Source of the DNA: Hofstenia miamia
Taxonomy: Eukaryota > Xenacoelomorpha > Acoela > Hofsteniidae
Assembly (NCBI GenBank): GCA_900660155.1
Contig: CABFPE010000211.1
Span: 704,693 to 768,692 of the forward strand
Length of the DNA stretch: 64,000 nt
Reading direction: 5' to 3'
In this document: in pieces, positions 26,429 through 38,700 of the stretch
Layout of the letters: the number at the start of each line of letters is the position of its first letter
Numbering within the stretch: position 1 is the stretch's first letter
Position numbers and translations under genes: made by a program
The notes under the pieces: generated by a model
What the model was told of the DNA's origin: nothing
Seen by the model: the letters and a program-made list of their open reading frames with translations, nothing else
The model's database searches: none

Positions 26429-27370
26429 CAGGGTGTAAAAAAGTCTTTGGAATATTGCATAAACTGTATTTCGAATATCAATATTATAGATTTTTTCAAA
26501 ATAAATAGGCATTTAGTTAGAAGGAAAACTATTTCTTTTTAAGTTACGCTATTTTCGGATACTTGCTAGCCTAATGGTTGCCATCATCTCAGAGCATCAT
26601 CATCTTATGATAAGTAAAGGAGGACTGATAAATTAAATGCAAAACCAAATTAATCAAATCTAAGCTTTGTCATCAGATTCGAATCGATAATAGACAGCAT
26701 CACCTTGAAAACGCACTCATAGCTGACTCGAGACATTTGACTCGTTGACTGTGTTTCATTGTAGTCTACTGAAAGTGTCCTACCAAATGGCTGATTTAAG
26801 CATTGTTGAAAAAAAGCTCACATCGTTTCGTGGCTAATATCTTATAAGAGCGTGGCTACAATATGTGAAATGTTTGAAGAAAAATTTAATAAACCCGCCC
26901 CATCGCACAGCTCAATGTACTATTGGAGGAAGAAATTCCTTGAGACGGGTTCCATTATTGATGATCGGCCTAGATTTGGACGGACCGTAACAGCCACTGG
27001 TGATGAGCAAACTGCTGAAATAAGGGGCTTAATCGACAGCAATCCAACAACATCAACTCGCGAAATGGCATCAGTGGTGGGCATTTCACATACGTCAGTT
27101 CATAATGTCCTTATGAAAATTGGAGCCCATCCTTATAAACCCACGTATTCACGAGAGCTGGTGGACGGTGACGAGGACCGAAGACTTCAATTTTGTGAGA
27201 GCATGATTGATTAGTTAGGGACATTTCGAATAACTGAATTTGTTACGAACTGTGAATTTGAATTACACTTGTTACCCGTTCTATTTTGTACTTGCTAAAC
27301 TGGTTGTTGCAGTATTTTATGCAGTAAATATACCGTACTACAATATTCCAAAGACTTTTTTTACACCTTG
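26429..27370 (+). mobile_element. Internally deleted mariner-like element
   Basis: Inverted repeats of about 29 bp (CAGGGTGTAAAAAAGTCTTT on the left, CAAGGTGTAAAAAAAGTCTT read from the right) are flanked by TA at 26427-26428 and 27371-27372. It contains only the N-terminal third of a transposase and is 942 bp long. It sits inside a LINE, so it inserted later. The TIRs are nearly identical, so it may be fairly young. Confidence 0.85.
26787..27214 (+). pseudogene. Mariner-family transposase N-terminus (HTH only)
   Basis: The ATG at 26787 starts MADLSIVEK, followed by a one-base frameshift in an A-run near 26806-26812. The main frame, open to 27214, carries EEKFNKPAPSHSSMYYWRKK, a GRTVTAT linker and a second HTH (STREMASVVGISHTSVHNVL). 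This is the paired HTH layout of the arthropod/cnidarian mariner type that begins with a DUF4817-like domain. It stops at FCESMID, before any DDD/DDE catalytic residue, so it could at most bind DNA. Confidence 0.75.
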
Positions 27371-28140
27371 TATATGACCCTAAACCTAAGTGGGACTTCA
27401 TCAACGATGTCTTGAACAGAAACAAGAGTCATATGCAACACCTGCATCTTATTGAAAATATCAATGGTGGAATATTAACTAACTCCAAGGATATTGATAA
27501 TGAATTTAATGATCAGTTCAATAACCTGGGCAAATACTTGGGACCTTTGGTGCCACTTACACTTGACAAATCTAACTACAACCTCCCTCAAAATTCTTTT
27601 TCATTCCGATTTGTGACTCGATACGAAGTCCTTCAGGCAATAAACTAAAAGTTAATAAATCAAGCGGCCCTTCTGAAATACCGGCATGGTAGTCCTTTAT
27701 GCCATATCATCAATCACGGCAAAATACTAAATACTTTTTCTTCAATTTTAAAATTAGCCAATGTTACTTCCATTTATAAAAGAGATGACCCGCTGAGATG
27801 TTGATATTATCGGCCTACTTCAATCACCCGCCTTTTTCAAAATCTTCGAAAGAAACACTTATCTCCATAACAAATCAATTCTTTCGAATTCTCAATTCGG
27901 CTTTAGCAAAGCTCACTCCACCTCTGATGTTTTACTTTACGCTACTGAAAATTGGAAATCTTAACTCGATAATAACAATTTTGTCACAATTGCTTCTATC
28001 GATTTGTCCAAAACATTTGATTCCATTCATCATTATATTCTTTTAAAAAGATATAACACATTGGTTTCGACTCTAATAGTATAAAATTAGTAAGGTGCTA
28101 CTTAAGTGATCGTTTTCAAAGAGTAAATGATATAGTTTCT

Positions 28141-28580
28141 AGAAGAAGAAGAAGAAGAAGAAAAATCTATATTCAGAAATTGTTTTAACAATAAATAGAA
28201 ATACTGATAACAAATTCTGAAAGCGTCAAGAAAGTAATACAAAATTAAACAAAATAAAGAAAACAATGAATATTTACAAATAAAAAGTGGTTAACTTGGG
28301 CTATGACGATTGCTAGTTTCTATTAATAGAGTAATCAGGATTATAAAATTTATAACCTCGCCATTTCAGTTTTTTTATATTATAAGTGCAAAAATATTTT
28401 TTAATATCAATTTTAAAGTTTTTTAATCTACTAGTTTGTTCAATATATTTTGGTAATTCATTTCACATATTTATAGCTGTGTTTAGAAATGAATTTTTCA
28501 TTATTCGCTTCTTATACCTAATAGGTTCAATTATGTGTGTTCTTTTATCAATTGGTAAATTAGAAACCAATCTCTTTTAA
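28141..28580 (-). pseudogene. Reversed LINE 3' tail with GAA/TTC repeat end
   Basis: On the minus strand, 28600 down to about 28300 reads as a LINE C-terminus (KRTHIIEPIRYKKR, then NELPKYIEQTSRLKNFK and KKYFCTYNI), with one stop where a tryptophan is usual. The non-coding 3' part ends in a (TTC)n run, seen on the plus strand as (GAA)n at about 28142-28163. A simple-repeat tail fits a LINE 3' end. It is inserted in opposite orientation inside the plus-strand LINE. Confidence 0.65.
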
Positions 28581-28835
28581 ATGCACCATTTAACTGTAAA
28601 TCCATCTAAAACAGAATTCTATATTATGCCTCTCTTTCACAATTTTTCGGGGTCAAAAATTACTCAAGTCGAATCCTTCAAATATCTTGGAATAACAATC
28701 GATAAATTAAACTACTCAAGTAACATACGCACAGTATTACGCAAAATGGCAATGGGAATTAAAACTATTTCTAATGTAGGCAAGTTTGTAAATTCCAAAA
28801 GTATATATTTAATAAAGCATATTTTACAAAATTAA
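28581..28835 (+). pseudogene. LINE RT fragment (LTVNPSKTEF region)
   Basis: An 84-codon frame carries LTVNPSKTEFYIMPL and VESFKYLGITIDKLNYSSNI, the motif region just after the YADD box in CR1/Jockey-like reverse transcriptases, then KMAMGIKTISNVG. The frame is short but uninterrupted. It probably continues the LINE seen before 28140, with the YADD segment lost. Confidence 0.75.
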
Positions 28836-29010
28836 CATTACAAAAATAGAATATTTAAGAATCACCGAATATAAAATTGTTTTTTTTTAAAAAGAACAAA
28901 AATCAATACATATAAAATTAACATTACAATGAACATAGAGTCACATAAAAATGGAATAAATCACATTTTCCATTTTTGTTATTAATATTTTAGTTTCAAA
29001 AACTTCAAAT

Positions 29011-29087
29011 ATTTTGTGGAATCCACAAAAATATTTATTAAGTGAAACAGCAAATTCCAGCATTTTGTGGAATCCACAAAAATAGAC
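29011..29087. repeat. 51-bp-period repeat with a near-palindromic core at a gap edge
   Basis: The core TTTTGTGGAATCCACAAAA, which is palindromic except for its centre, occurs at about 29012 and 29063, 51 bp apart. The array runs into an 860-base N gap 9 bp later, so more copies may lie in the unsequenced part. Confidence 0.6.
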
Positions 29088-29095
29088 AATCGAAA

Positions 29096-29955
29096 NNNNN
29101 NNNNNNNNNNNNNNNNNNNNNNNNNNNNNNNNNNNNNNNNNNNNNNNNNNNNNNNNNNNNNNNNNNNNNNNNNNNNNNNNNNNNNNNNNNNNNNNNNNNN
29201 NNNNNNNNNNNNNNNNNNNNNNNNNNNNNNNNNNNNNNNNNNNNNNNNNNNNNNNNNNNNNNNNNNNNNNNNNNNNNNNNNNNNNNNNNNNNNNNNNNNN
29301 NNNNNNNNNNNNNNNNNNNNNNNNNNNNNNNNNNNNNNNNNNNNNNNNNNNNNNNNNNNNNNNNNNNNNNNNNNNNNNNNNNNNNNNNNNNNNNNNNNNN
29401 NNNNNNNNNNNNNNNNNNNNNNNNNNNNNNNNNNNNNNNNNNNNNNNNNNNNNNNNNNNNNNNNNNNNNNNNNNNNNNNNNNNNNNNNNNNNNNNNNNNN
29501 NNNNNNNNNNNNNNNNNNNNNNNNNNNNNNNNNNNNNNNNNNNNNNNNNNNNNNNNNNNNNNNNNNNNNNNNNNNNNNNNNNNNNNNNNNNNNNNNNNNN
29601 NNNNNNNNNNNNNNNNNNNNNNNNNNNNNNNNNNNNNNNNNNNNNNNNNNNNNNNNNNNNNNNNNNNNNNNNNNNNNNNNNNNNNNNNNNNNNNNNNNNN
29701 NNNNNNNNNNNNNNNNNNNNNNNNNNNNNNNNNNNNNNNNNNNNNNNNNNNNNNNNNNNNNNNNNNNNNNNNNNNNNNNNNNNNNNNNNNNNNNNNNNNN
29801 NNNNNNNNNNNNNNNNNNNNNNNNNNNNNNNNNNNNNNNNNNNNNNNNNNNNNNNNNNNNNNNNNNNNNNNNNNNNNNNNNNNNNNNNNNNNNNNNNNNN
29901 NNNNNNNNNNNNNNNNNNNNNNNNNNNNNNNNNNNNNNNNNNNNNNNNNNNNNNN
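29096..29955. other. Assembly gap (860 N)
   Basis: A run of N of unknown content. It separates the 51-bp repeat from a minus-strand retroelement gene fragment. Open frames that cross it are artefacts. Confidence 0.98.
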
Positions 29956-30560
29956 GAGCACGAGACTCAGTGAGGTTAGACTTTTCAAGCACTGGAGACA
30001 AAGCACATTTCGAAGCAGTTGCAAAAATAGCGTCACTGAGTCGATCATAGCGCGCAATTCTTTCACCATCAACCGCGCAGGACATGGCATGATCACCGAA
30101 TAAATCCAAAGGCTTAAAGCATTTTGGACATTTTTTGTCACCATTAATTAAGGGGATGCCAAGCCGATAACAAAGCAAAATTCGGAATTCTGCAGGAGCG
30201 AAAGAAAGACCAAGTGCTTTCAAGGGAATGGCAGCCAACCAATCCCCACTTCCTGGTATGGAACAAGAGAGAAGTCTTGCTTTATCGCGAGGAGACAAAC
30301 TGGAGGATAAACAAGTATTCTGGCTAACTTGTTGTAAAAGTGAACAAATAGACTTCTGTGCTTTTGGCGCTATGTGTAAAGGCATTTCAGTCAACGATAT
30401 TCCTTTGCTAGAAAGTTCTTGCAAACACTGATGTGGCACAGAGTAAATATAATCATCAATAGAAACAATCTGTTTACATAGTTCTTTATTATCCACATAT
30501 GACCCTAAGAACGCTGCAGAAGCAATTTTGACGCTAGTGGGAATCCAAGACCTCCTTTAG
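29956..30560 (-). pseudogene. Retroelement polyprotein C-terminal domain (partial)
   Basis: The minus-strand reading starts about 30560 with LPIAKGGLGFPL, shifts frame in an A-run, continues AAFLGSYVDNKELCKQ and includes GSGDWLAAIPLKALGLSF. It then has a zinc-knuckle-like C-x2-C ... H-x3-C (CPKCF ... GDHAMSC), followed by GERIARYDRL. This combination follows the reverse transcriptase in a group of retroelements common in invertebrates and fungi. The rest is lost in the N gap. It is a different family from the LINE around it. Confidence 0.6.
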
Positions 30561-30566
30561 CAATTG

Positions 30567-30644
30567 GCAAAATGAAATCAATGTTGGTTAACTCCCTAGT
30601 ATTAATTCATTATCGATACTGTAATGCTTTATTTAATGACAAAC
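30567..30644 (+). pseudogene. LINE fragment, left part of an interrupted copy
   Basis: The reading NSLVLIHYRYCNALFN matches the RT C-terminal region of the LINE copy at 25715-25930. It is cut at 30645 by a hAT-like element and resumes at 32462. Confidence 0.6.
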
Positions 30645-32461
30645 CAGGGACGGATCTAGAAATTTCTGATGAGAGGTACTGAAGCTACAAAATTCCATTT
30701 TTGCATATTATTTTTCATTCTAGACTTCACTAAATTTCGATTCCTCATATATTTCTGTACATGTTGAGATAACAGTTTTAAAGGTATTGATGATCTTCTA
30801 CTTCAGACTTTCTACTTCCGAGTTTGAGTTTCTTCGAATTCCTTTTGAAATACCATTTATTTTTTAATGTATCAGATTTAATACTTATAGATACATCTAG
30901 TTCTGGTCACGTACTAAAATTTAGTGTGCCAAAATTATACATTATTGACAAAACAGAATATTGAATGGAGATAAAAACACATTTTAGATTGACAATTATA
31001 CCGTAATATCAAACATATATTTAAAACTATCAGTTTCAGGTGGAATTGAAAAGTTGATCCCGGTCTCGTACTGATCCTGTCTCATTTTGCGCTTTTTTCC
31101 CCGGTTCTGCCACAAGTCGAGTAGATATGGTATTGAGATCAGGTCAATTTCCTCAGGACTTTATTGACTAAACCACCATCATTGTCTTGTGAATTCGGGA
31201 GAGAAACACATTAAAACAAATCATTTTACTGAATTATTTTTAATTGCATTGGTTGTTGATCAATCATTAGCATTAATTTTTTCTGTAACATTAGTAATTT
31301 CAATTTCAAATTATTGGAGTATAGAAAAAATGTCTAGAACTGGGGGTATAACATCAATAATTTTGAAGCTCGTGATTCTTAGCAAATCAGAATTTGCGAT
31401 CTCAGCTGCTTAATAAAGTTATATGTAGGAATAAAGTTGCTTTTTTACAAGTTTAGCATCGAAACAAAACACTAAAATGAAGGAGATGATAATAATAAAC
31501 TTATATTTTAAAAAGAATAAAAACATCCATTTAAATTATATAAATACTAGATTTTCATTCCACGAAGGAGCAAAATAGTGTTCATAATTTCAGAATTTCT
31601 TAAAAATTTGGTACACAAATGCTAAAATTTCAAAAAACTGTTAGAACCAATAAATTGTGAATACATTTCGAACATCATTTGAAATATGTGATATAGTAAA
31701 GTTAGTATGTTGAAGAAAATTATTACTTGGGAATTGATTTCAGTATCCCTCGCCTAGAACCGCAAGTTTTCTGAAATAGAGAATTTATAGTTTTCTCAAG
31801 ACATTCAGAATGCTAATATACTTGCTTAACACACTTCTTAAGAAATATCAATGAATCACAACCCATGCAATGTAGGTTGAATGATGCTTCATTGTTGTTG
31901 AGGTGTAACAGGATTGAGTTTTAATGACTCTACAGGGCTTTTAACAAATACCTTGGGTGTACAGAACATCTGAAATGTGGAGAGCTATGCAGTAATTTTA
32001 CAAAAAGAGTGAGGAAGCTTTTTAGATGTCTCATACGGTAACAAGGATTTGCACTTTGTAGGCATAGATTTGTGGCATTTTCGAGAAAAGTGTCAGAAGC
32101 CCTCACCAGTCCCCCTTTGACTACATTCTTCAACAAAACTCTACTAAAGTTTGGTGGATGCTAGATGGAATACATATTGGATTGACTAATGTTTTATATA
32201 TTCTTAAAATTATTGAAAAGTGGAAAGTTCGACAGTTATTTTCCGAATCTTTGCAAGATTTGTAAATTTTAGAAAAATTTGCCAAATATTTTGCAAAAAT
32301 TACCAAACGTTTGGAGTGATTTGCAAATAGAACGCAGAAATTTGGCACCAATTTGGAATTTTCCCATCTTTTGCTAAGATACCACGAATTATCCTAATAG
32401 CTGAATTCTATTTTACTTCCTCATGGGGGACTGTAGTCCCCCCTCCTTAAATCCGCCACTG
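30645..32461. mobile_element. 1.8-kb hAT-like element inserted in a LINE
   Basis: The left end CAGGGACGGATCTAGAAATT and the right end, reverse-complemented CAGTGGCGGATTTAAGGAGG, form imperfect inverted repeats. They are flanked by TGACAAAC (30637-30644) and TGACATAC (32462-32469), an 8-bp duplication with one mismatch. Removing it reconnects the LINE reading. No hAT transposase or BED finger is recognisable inside, so it is non-autonomous or decayed. Frames at 31189-31413 and 31930-32351 resemble no known family. Confidence 0.75.
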
Positions 32462-32880
32462 TGACATACCATTCGTTTATAAAAAAATCGCCTCACAAAT
32501 TAGGTGGGCAACAAATATTCACAATGATAATTACTCGACTATGAGCAAAAAAGTTCCATGCAAATCAAGACGATGCTTCATATTTCATAAGATATTTTTC
32601 ATTAATAAAATTTTGGGATATTTCAAATCAACGGTCACCTTACAATAAACTACAATTCCTGTTATACACGTATTCAACTTATAATTCGAGGACTTCTAAA
32701 TTCACAAAACATAAGTTTAAAAAACATTGTCTTAAAAATTCATTTTTAAACTAAAAAATAGAACTATGGAATACCTTACCAATTGAAAAAAACAAATGAA
32801 AAGTAGCACAAAATTTAAAAGTCAAATCAATGACTACCTCCTGAAGCAACACATCATTAAAATTGGCTCTACGTCATGTT
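32462..32880 (+). pseudogene. LINE 3' fragment, right part of the interrupted copy
   Basis: Broken frames read KIASQIRWATNIHNDN, then MEYLTN and FKSQINDYLLKQHI, the typical C-terminal tail of a CR1/Jockey-like LINE. There are many stops. It continues the copy at 30567-30644 after the hAT-like insertion. Confidence 0.6.
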
Positions 32881-33631
32881 AAGGATTTCAGTTTTTCAAA
32901 AAACATCATTAGTTACAATAATTAGCAATAAACTGGGTAAACTAAAAATTCTGCATCCTTATTTTTGTTGTTTTATTGTTTTTTTGTACTTCATGTACGC
33001 ATTAAGCGTAGTATTAGCAGGTTTTATTGAGGTGTTTAACTATGCCAATGCACAACATTTAATCAGAAATTCTATTCTATTCCATTCAAATAATCTACGA
33101 GGGTAATGATTCGGAATAGTAGTGCTTTCGGAATAATCCAATTGTATGTTTGCAAGAATTGAATATTGAAATACATATACATACATAGATGTGTTAATTG
33201 GAAAAGTAAATGTGTACATTATCTTGGTGCATTAATTGATTGATAATGAGCGAAAAGTTAAATTTTCTCTGAAACAACGAAAAATGGCATGCGAAGAAAA
33301 ATGCATGAACATTACTCTATTAACAATATATAGTAGTTAATTAATTCAAAACATTAAACAGCAAAGCAGGCTAACATTAGTCCAAAATCAAAATAATAGA
33401 TAGAACATTAAAATATATATTCGTATAAAACAATCTACAAGTAATAGAGAACACAAATTTTAATAAAAAATTAACAATACAAAACCGTTGTAAGATATTT
33501 CTAGGAACCACACTACCAAAGTCCACTGAGATATATTTGCAAAATGTAATGTTGAATCGTTTGCATTGGCACAGTGAACACACAAGTTGAGTTTGGTTTG
33601 AAATTGATAAATATTTAGTGAATTAGATATG

Positions 33632-36600
33632 TCAAGTACTACCCAGTTTGAAAGACAATTTTGGCCTGGCATTTTTGCGCCCTAAAACAAGTTCCTGTTC
33701 CCTACGTATTCTCTCTTTTTCCTCTTCCTCTATTCTGAGTCTTTCTTCGGCAATTCTTCTTTGTTCTTCTACAAGCTTGAGTTGTTCTTCCGCCTATTAA
33801 AAAATAGTTTCATACTTCAATAATGTAACAAACAATTTTCTGAAAAATGAATGTATACTTCAATATATTGTTTCTCAAAGTCAGAAATAATTAAAGATAT
33901 TGCTGAATATTTTTAATCAAAAGTAGCTAATTTAATATTCGATTAATAATGAAAGATTTCAATAAAATAGGGAAACATTCATTTATGTCTTTTTTAAAAA
34001 ATGACCACAGTGACTTCTTAATCTCATCAAACACACTTGCCTTAAGATGCTGTACGCTAAATCAAACAGTTTACGGAAGAATTTTAGTGGAAACCATCCA
34101 CAGAAAAGCAGTAGTTTTAAACACTTGCAACACAATGTAGTTTTAAAAAAACATTAAGCTACTAAGATTAAAAGAAAAGGAATCTTATAATATTATGTGC
34201 GCGTGGCATTGAAATCGAACGAATAACGATTTTAAATTGACCGTTCAATTTCCAATAAATGACATAAAAGAATAAAACATAGGACAATTGTAATAGGTAG
34301 TTGCTAAATGTAATAATTGTGTTACGCTTTACCAAAGTACTGTATTATGTATTATCCATAATTGTGCGACTTAATGACAAGCGCGTTGAACAATACTACA
34401 ACAATGAAATTACCATAGAGAAATGAAATTTTATATAGCTATGAATGCATTATAAAGACACATCTGATTATTTCATTTTGTAAAAATTTACATGTTCACA
34501 GCTTTCTGATTGATTCAAGTTATTGCCATCATCAAAACAACCCCGAAAACTGCCAACTTTTTCTCTAAGTATAATAATGATGTTAATGAAGAAAGAAATT
34601 CAATTACTGAAGGAAGTTTGCGATTTGAAATTGAAATGAAGCATCGGAAGCGATTCTCAAACATAATTTGATTAGAAAACCTTCAAAACGAAAGGCAAAA
34701 TTGCCAGAAAATTTTCTGATATGCTTTTTTCACTATGACGTATTCCTGTTATTGACAATAATTACAGGAATGAATATAAGATTTGCTGATGCAGACTGTC
34801 AAATTTTAATAGACTTTTCTATTCTTGATGCTGCAAATAATAATTTCTTGAATTAAGGAGTTGTGAAGGTTGTCAATCATGCATCACTGAAAGTGGTGAG
34901 GGACAAAAGAAAAGATGGTTTGGTTAAAAACAATTTCAAATCCCGTGAACGACACTCAAAAACTGAAACCAAGAAAGACATTGTAATTCTGATGAGAATT
35001 CCGTAAACTGAACCAATACAACATTATTGTGTAGTGCAAATTTTTAAAAGTTTTCGCATTTGTGTAACTTGGTCCTTATTCTTTCGTTCCAACAAGTTTA
35101 GTTCGTTATTTTAACTTGAAGTGCAATTTAATATTTGGGAGTTTCATGATTTACTATGTGATTATTTCATCACACCTGAATTATTAGAAATTTAATATCG
35201 TTCTAAAACTCAACCGCTTTTAATGATACACGCTTTCATAGAATCAACAAAATTATGCATATCCCTTTAATTGTAATATATTTATTTTATCTGAGTAATT
35301 GATCAATTATGACATGAGATCATATTTTTCACGATGAAAAAGAAATGGATTTCCGGAAAGGAAGATGACTTCCGATCGAGATAAATTTAACATTGGACCA
35401 TAGACCACCTTTGCCCAAAAGCCGAATAAATCGTGAAATTTTCCCAAAAACGGTCCAGGCTACTACATATATATAGGGCTCTTAGTGCACATTGGGCTTT
35501 GGGTAGTTTTGATAAATAAAGGGCTCTGTACATTCACTATAGTAACATTACAAATCACTGCTATCATACAAATGGTAATATATTACATTTAAATATTTAA
35601 TAGCAATAACTGATTCACCGAACATAATTTTATTCCGTTTTTTTCAAAGATTTTCGTTGAGTGGAATAAGGCACGGGGACCACCAACAGGGAAAAGCATA
35701 GACACAAGGAAAGGACATTAACCACGAGTTTCAAAGCAGATAAGGTATTAAAGACAGCATTTAGTAAGAGGACAGAAAGAGGAATTAGCTTTGCGGAGAA
35801 GCAAGAGCACATGTACAGCCCAAACCAAGTTTGTGGCAAAATGAGCACGATTAGGAGAAAATTTCACTGGGAGAGGCAGATTCGAGGGGAACTCTAAAAA
35901 GGAGTTACCACTTGGTTTTGCTAAAATCAAGAATATTAACAGAAGACCAAGTAGACAAAAGTTCAAGATCATATGGGATATTATAGGCAAAAGACATGAA
36001 GAAGAAAAAAAAATCGCAGTTTCGTCAACATAGAGTAAGCAGATGTGATAAAAATGATCCAGAGAGATCGCTAATTGTAACAAGGAAGAAAAGAACAGCA
36101 TACAAAATCTTGAGGGAGCGACTAGGGTTCAAGGACTGGGGCAAGATAGATGGATTGTTGCGGAATGCACTTTGTAAATTTGGTATCAATAAATATCACT
36201 GTTTTCTTAGTGATTGAAAGCCTAAAACAAAATAATGTTTGCAATTTCTATAATTACAATGTTTCAATCAAATTACATCATTATATTACATTTTATATTA
36301 GTTATTAGTTGTAAAAATTGACATTGAATGTAAAGGTGTACATAGAACCCTGTATTTGTTGAAAAGGACAGAATGGTGGTATTTATTTCTTTTGGAAAAA
36401 ATATAGCTTTTCAATTTTTAGAATGAGAAAATAATAATATTATTAATAAATACATTATTACCATTTTTTTCTGTTGCTCTCGTATTTTTTGCTGATTCTC
36501 TTCCATTATGCGCTCCAACTCTTCTTGCTTTCTTCTCTCTTCCTCCTAAGCAAGATCAAACGCAGTTATATAAATAATCTAACCTCTAATCGTTTCCTCT

Positions 36601-37727
36601 TTTCAAGTTCAATAGCACGACGTCGTTCTAAATCCTTCATTAATTCAGTCTCCATCTTTTGTTTAGCTTCGTCAACTTTCAATAGAACTTCTCTTCTGAT
36701 TTCCTCGTGTCTTTTTTCTAGTTCTTGATGAACACGCCGATCTATTTCATCCTGAACGCGCTTTTCAACTTCGTCGTGGATAAACTTTTCCTCCATTTCT
36801 TTTTGGCGGCTAAAATATACAATTAACAACATAAGCAATAAAAACAGCGATATCCCTTTGATGTTGGATATAAGCAAAGTCTAAAATTATATCTGTAGTA
36901 CACTAGTTATGAAATAAATAAATTAACTAGTGAAAAATCAAGCACTAAAAAACTCGTTTATCTTGGATTACTGTAGTCAATTTAAAAAATGCATTCATAT
37001 TCCATTTTGTTAATAATTACTGAACAAAAACTACATTTGTTCCTGCTATCAGTCTATGCCCCTCTAAACTTGCATTTCATTTGGAAAACTTCAGTATAAA
37101 ACTCGAAAAATTTGAATGCTTAAAATGACAATGAAATACCCATTGATTTAAAATATTTTTACTATACGTAATACAATTATGATTTCATAAATAAAATTGT
37201 TACCTTCATTGAGACATATAAAAATATTGCTATCCTCAACGAGCGTTCATAAAACCAGTTAGTTGATGTAGTTTCCGAAGAAGAAACCTAGATACTTAAA
37301 AAATGAGGAATATTTTCCAGGTTATGCTCGGAGATTCTAAAATATAATTAGCAATTGACATTTCATCAGTCAGGCTAAATTTGTGAAAATTTAAATTGCT
37401 GATTGACGAAATCATTTATTTAAAGTTTGAATTCGAGTAATCTGTTTTGCAAGAGTAGCTAATATCGAAAGAAACTAACATTTGTCGTTGTCTTTCCATT
37501 TCAAATTTACGATCATCCTCCTCGCGTTTAGCTCTGTCCTCTAATGCAATTTTTTTACTAATAGATCGACCAAATACATCTTTTTCATTACTTAATGACC
37601 TTCGTCGTCGTTCCTTTCGTTCACGTGACCTACTTTTTTTGCGTTCCTTAGAACGAGATCGTTTCCGCTTTTTAGAACGATCATGACCTCTTCTATCTCG
37701 AGATCTTGAACGACTTCGAGATCTCAT
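33632..37727 (-). CDS. ARGLU1: Arginine and glutamate rich protein 1 (ARGLU1) orthologue
   Basis: Four coding exons on the minus strand: 37727-37480, 36809-36584, 36545-36462 and 33793-33632 (stop), giving 239 aa. The N-terminal part is an RS domain (RSRSRSRSRDRR, KKRKRSRSKERKKSRSRERK), followed by DVFGRSISKK. The C-terminal two thirds is a charged coiled coil (EEELERIMEEN-like, AEEQLKLVEEQRRI), ending NARPKLSFKLGST. This order and the closing motif identify ARGLU1, a nuclear protein linked to Mediator-dependent transcription and pre-mRNA splicing. Vertebrate forms are about 273 aa. Phases agree: exon 1 ends AT, completed by C in exon 2 to give RQRQI-RQKEMEEK. Intron 2 is only 38 nt and intron 3 is 2.67 kb. 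A splice acceptor at 37787-37788 suggests an upstream 5' UTR exon. The MRSRS start at 37727 is chosen because it fits the family. Confidence 0.93.
33794..36461. other. Large intron 3 of ARGLU1
   Basis: Mostly AT-rich and non-coding. The part at 35630-36220 is purine-rich on the plus strand and gives overlapping frames on both strands; I see no family match and treat it as old repeat DNA. Confidence 0.5.
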
Positions 37728-38520
37728 TTGTAAGTCGATAACTAGCTTTTTGCTGTACGTCAAAGAAACGTTTGTCCTTTTTACCATACCTGAAAAAAAT
37801 CGTAATTCTTTAAAACAAAAATATCAAATTCATTATTTCAACAGCATTACTGATATATCACTTGGAATTAATACTCTTAAGATGTTGATTTCAACTCTTA
37901 CCTGTAATTTTTTAGCAATGACCATTTTCATTTTTTGAAAAATCAGTTCTTTAAAGATCAAGTAATGCAATTTAAATATAATTTTCTCCAAAAGGCACCC
38001 TAACTAATGTTTGAAAGATATATTCATAAATGCCTTTGAAATTGTGTAACAATGATTTACTCTTTAAATTAATTATATATATTCATAATTTATTTGAATT
38101 TAACCAAAAACAGCATATCATTAGGAATACAAAAGGGAATAATCAAATGACTATTTATTTAGCATGTTTATTGCTCATTTTATTTAACATATATGTTACT
38201 TTGAGTTTTAAGGGAAACTTTTTCCAATTATTTTTATGTGAAGAGACCAAAGAAACACACTAAGTGACTCCAAGCACTTGATAGAGGATATATATGCATT
38301 AACACAAAGACTTAAGTTGTATGTGAACTGAAAAGGGTGTTCATAAACAAACATCCTTTTAGTCTTTCAACAATCATGTGTTGCTTCTACTTTGCATAAT
38401 AAATGAATGTCAGCTATCCCTAAAATGTTAGTCATAAAACTCCATTATATTATTCTAATTCAGGTTATCTCAATATATTCACAATTTCCTTTTTCAATGC
38501 CATTTGTACAATGCTCTTGA
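37728..38520. other. 5' flank of ARGLU1, no feature recognised
   Basis: AT-rich DNA upstream of the first ARGLU1 coding exon. It presumably holds the 5' UTR and promoter, but no core element can be singled out. It is also free of CpG from about 37,802. Confidence 0.4.
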
Positions 38521-38528
38521 TAGGGTGT

Positions 38529-38700
38529 GCAGATATTTCACACAAAAATGTTTTACTCAAGTCTATTTTTTACCCAAAAGATGTTTCACTCAAAGTCATG
38601 TTTTACTCAATTCACTTCTTATTCAATAGGAAGTTTCATGCAATTTACATTTCACTCAAAATGATGTTTCCCTCAATGACCAATTCACTCAATTTTAGCA
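38529..38700. repeat. Degenerate tandem repeat (TTTCACTCAA units)
   Basis: Variants of ATGTTTCACTCAA occur about seven times at spacings of roughly 20-30 bp. The copies are diverged and non-coding. Confidence 0.55.

Larger units (their letters stand above)
25947..28139 (+). pseudogene. Decayed LINE (endonuclease and RT), split by a mariner
   Basis: The left part (to 26428) holds the end of an APE-type endonuclease: a GD-stop-NI version of the GDFNI motif near 25955, then PTRVNNSSTLIDYF and SDH. The 942-bp mariner then interrupts it. The right part (from 27373) has the linker and the start of the reverse transcriptase: ALCHIINHGKI, a broken YRP motif, IDLSKTFDSIHH around 28000 (RT motif A with its aspartate), and RCYLSDRFQRVN. 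At least three frames and several stops make it inactive. The YADD box is missing because the sequence is interrupted at 28140 by a reversed LINE tail. Confidence 0.75.

Noticed and set aside
28982-30496. Long open frames on both strands across the N run
   Set aside because: Their length comes from translating N as open sequence. Only the minus-strand part at 29956-30560 has protein character.
35630-36217. Overlapping frames on both strands inside ARGLU1 intron 3
   Set aside because: Purine/pyrimidine bias explains the openness. No domain is recognisable on either strand.
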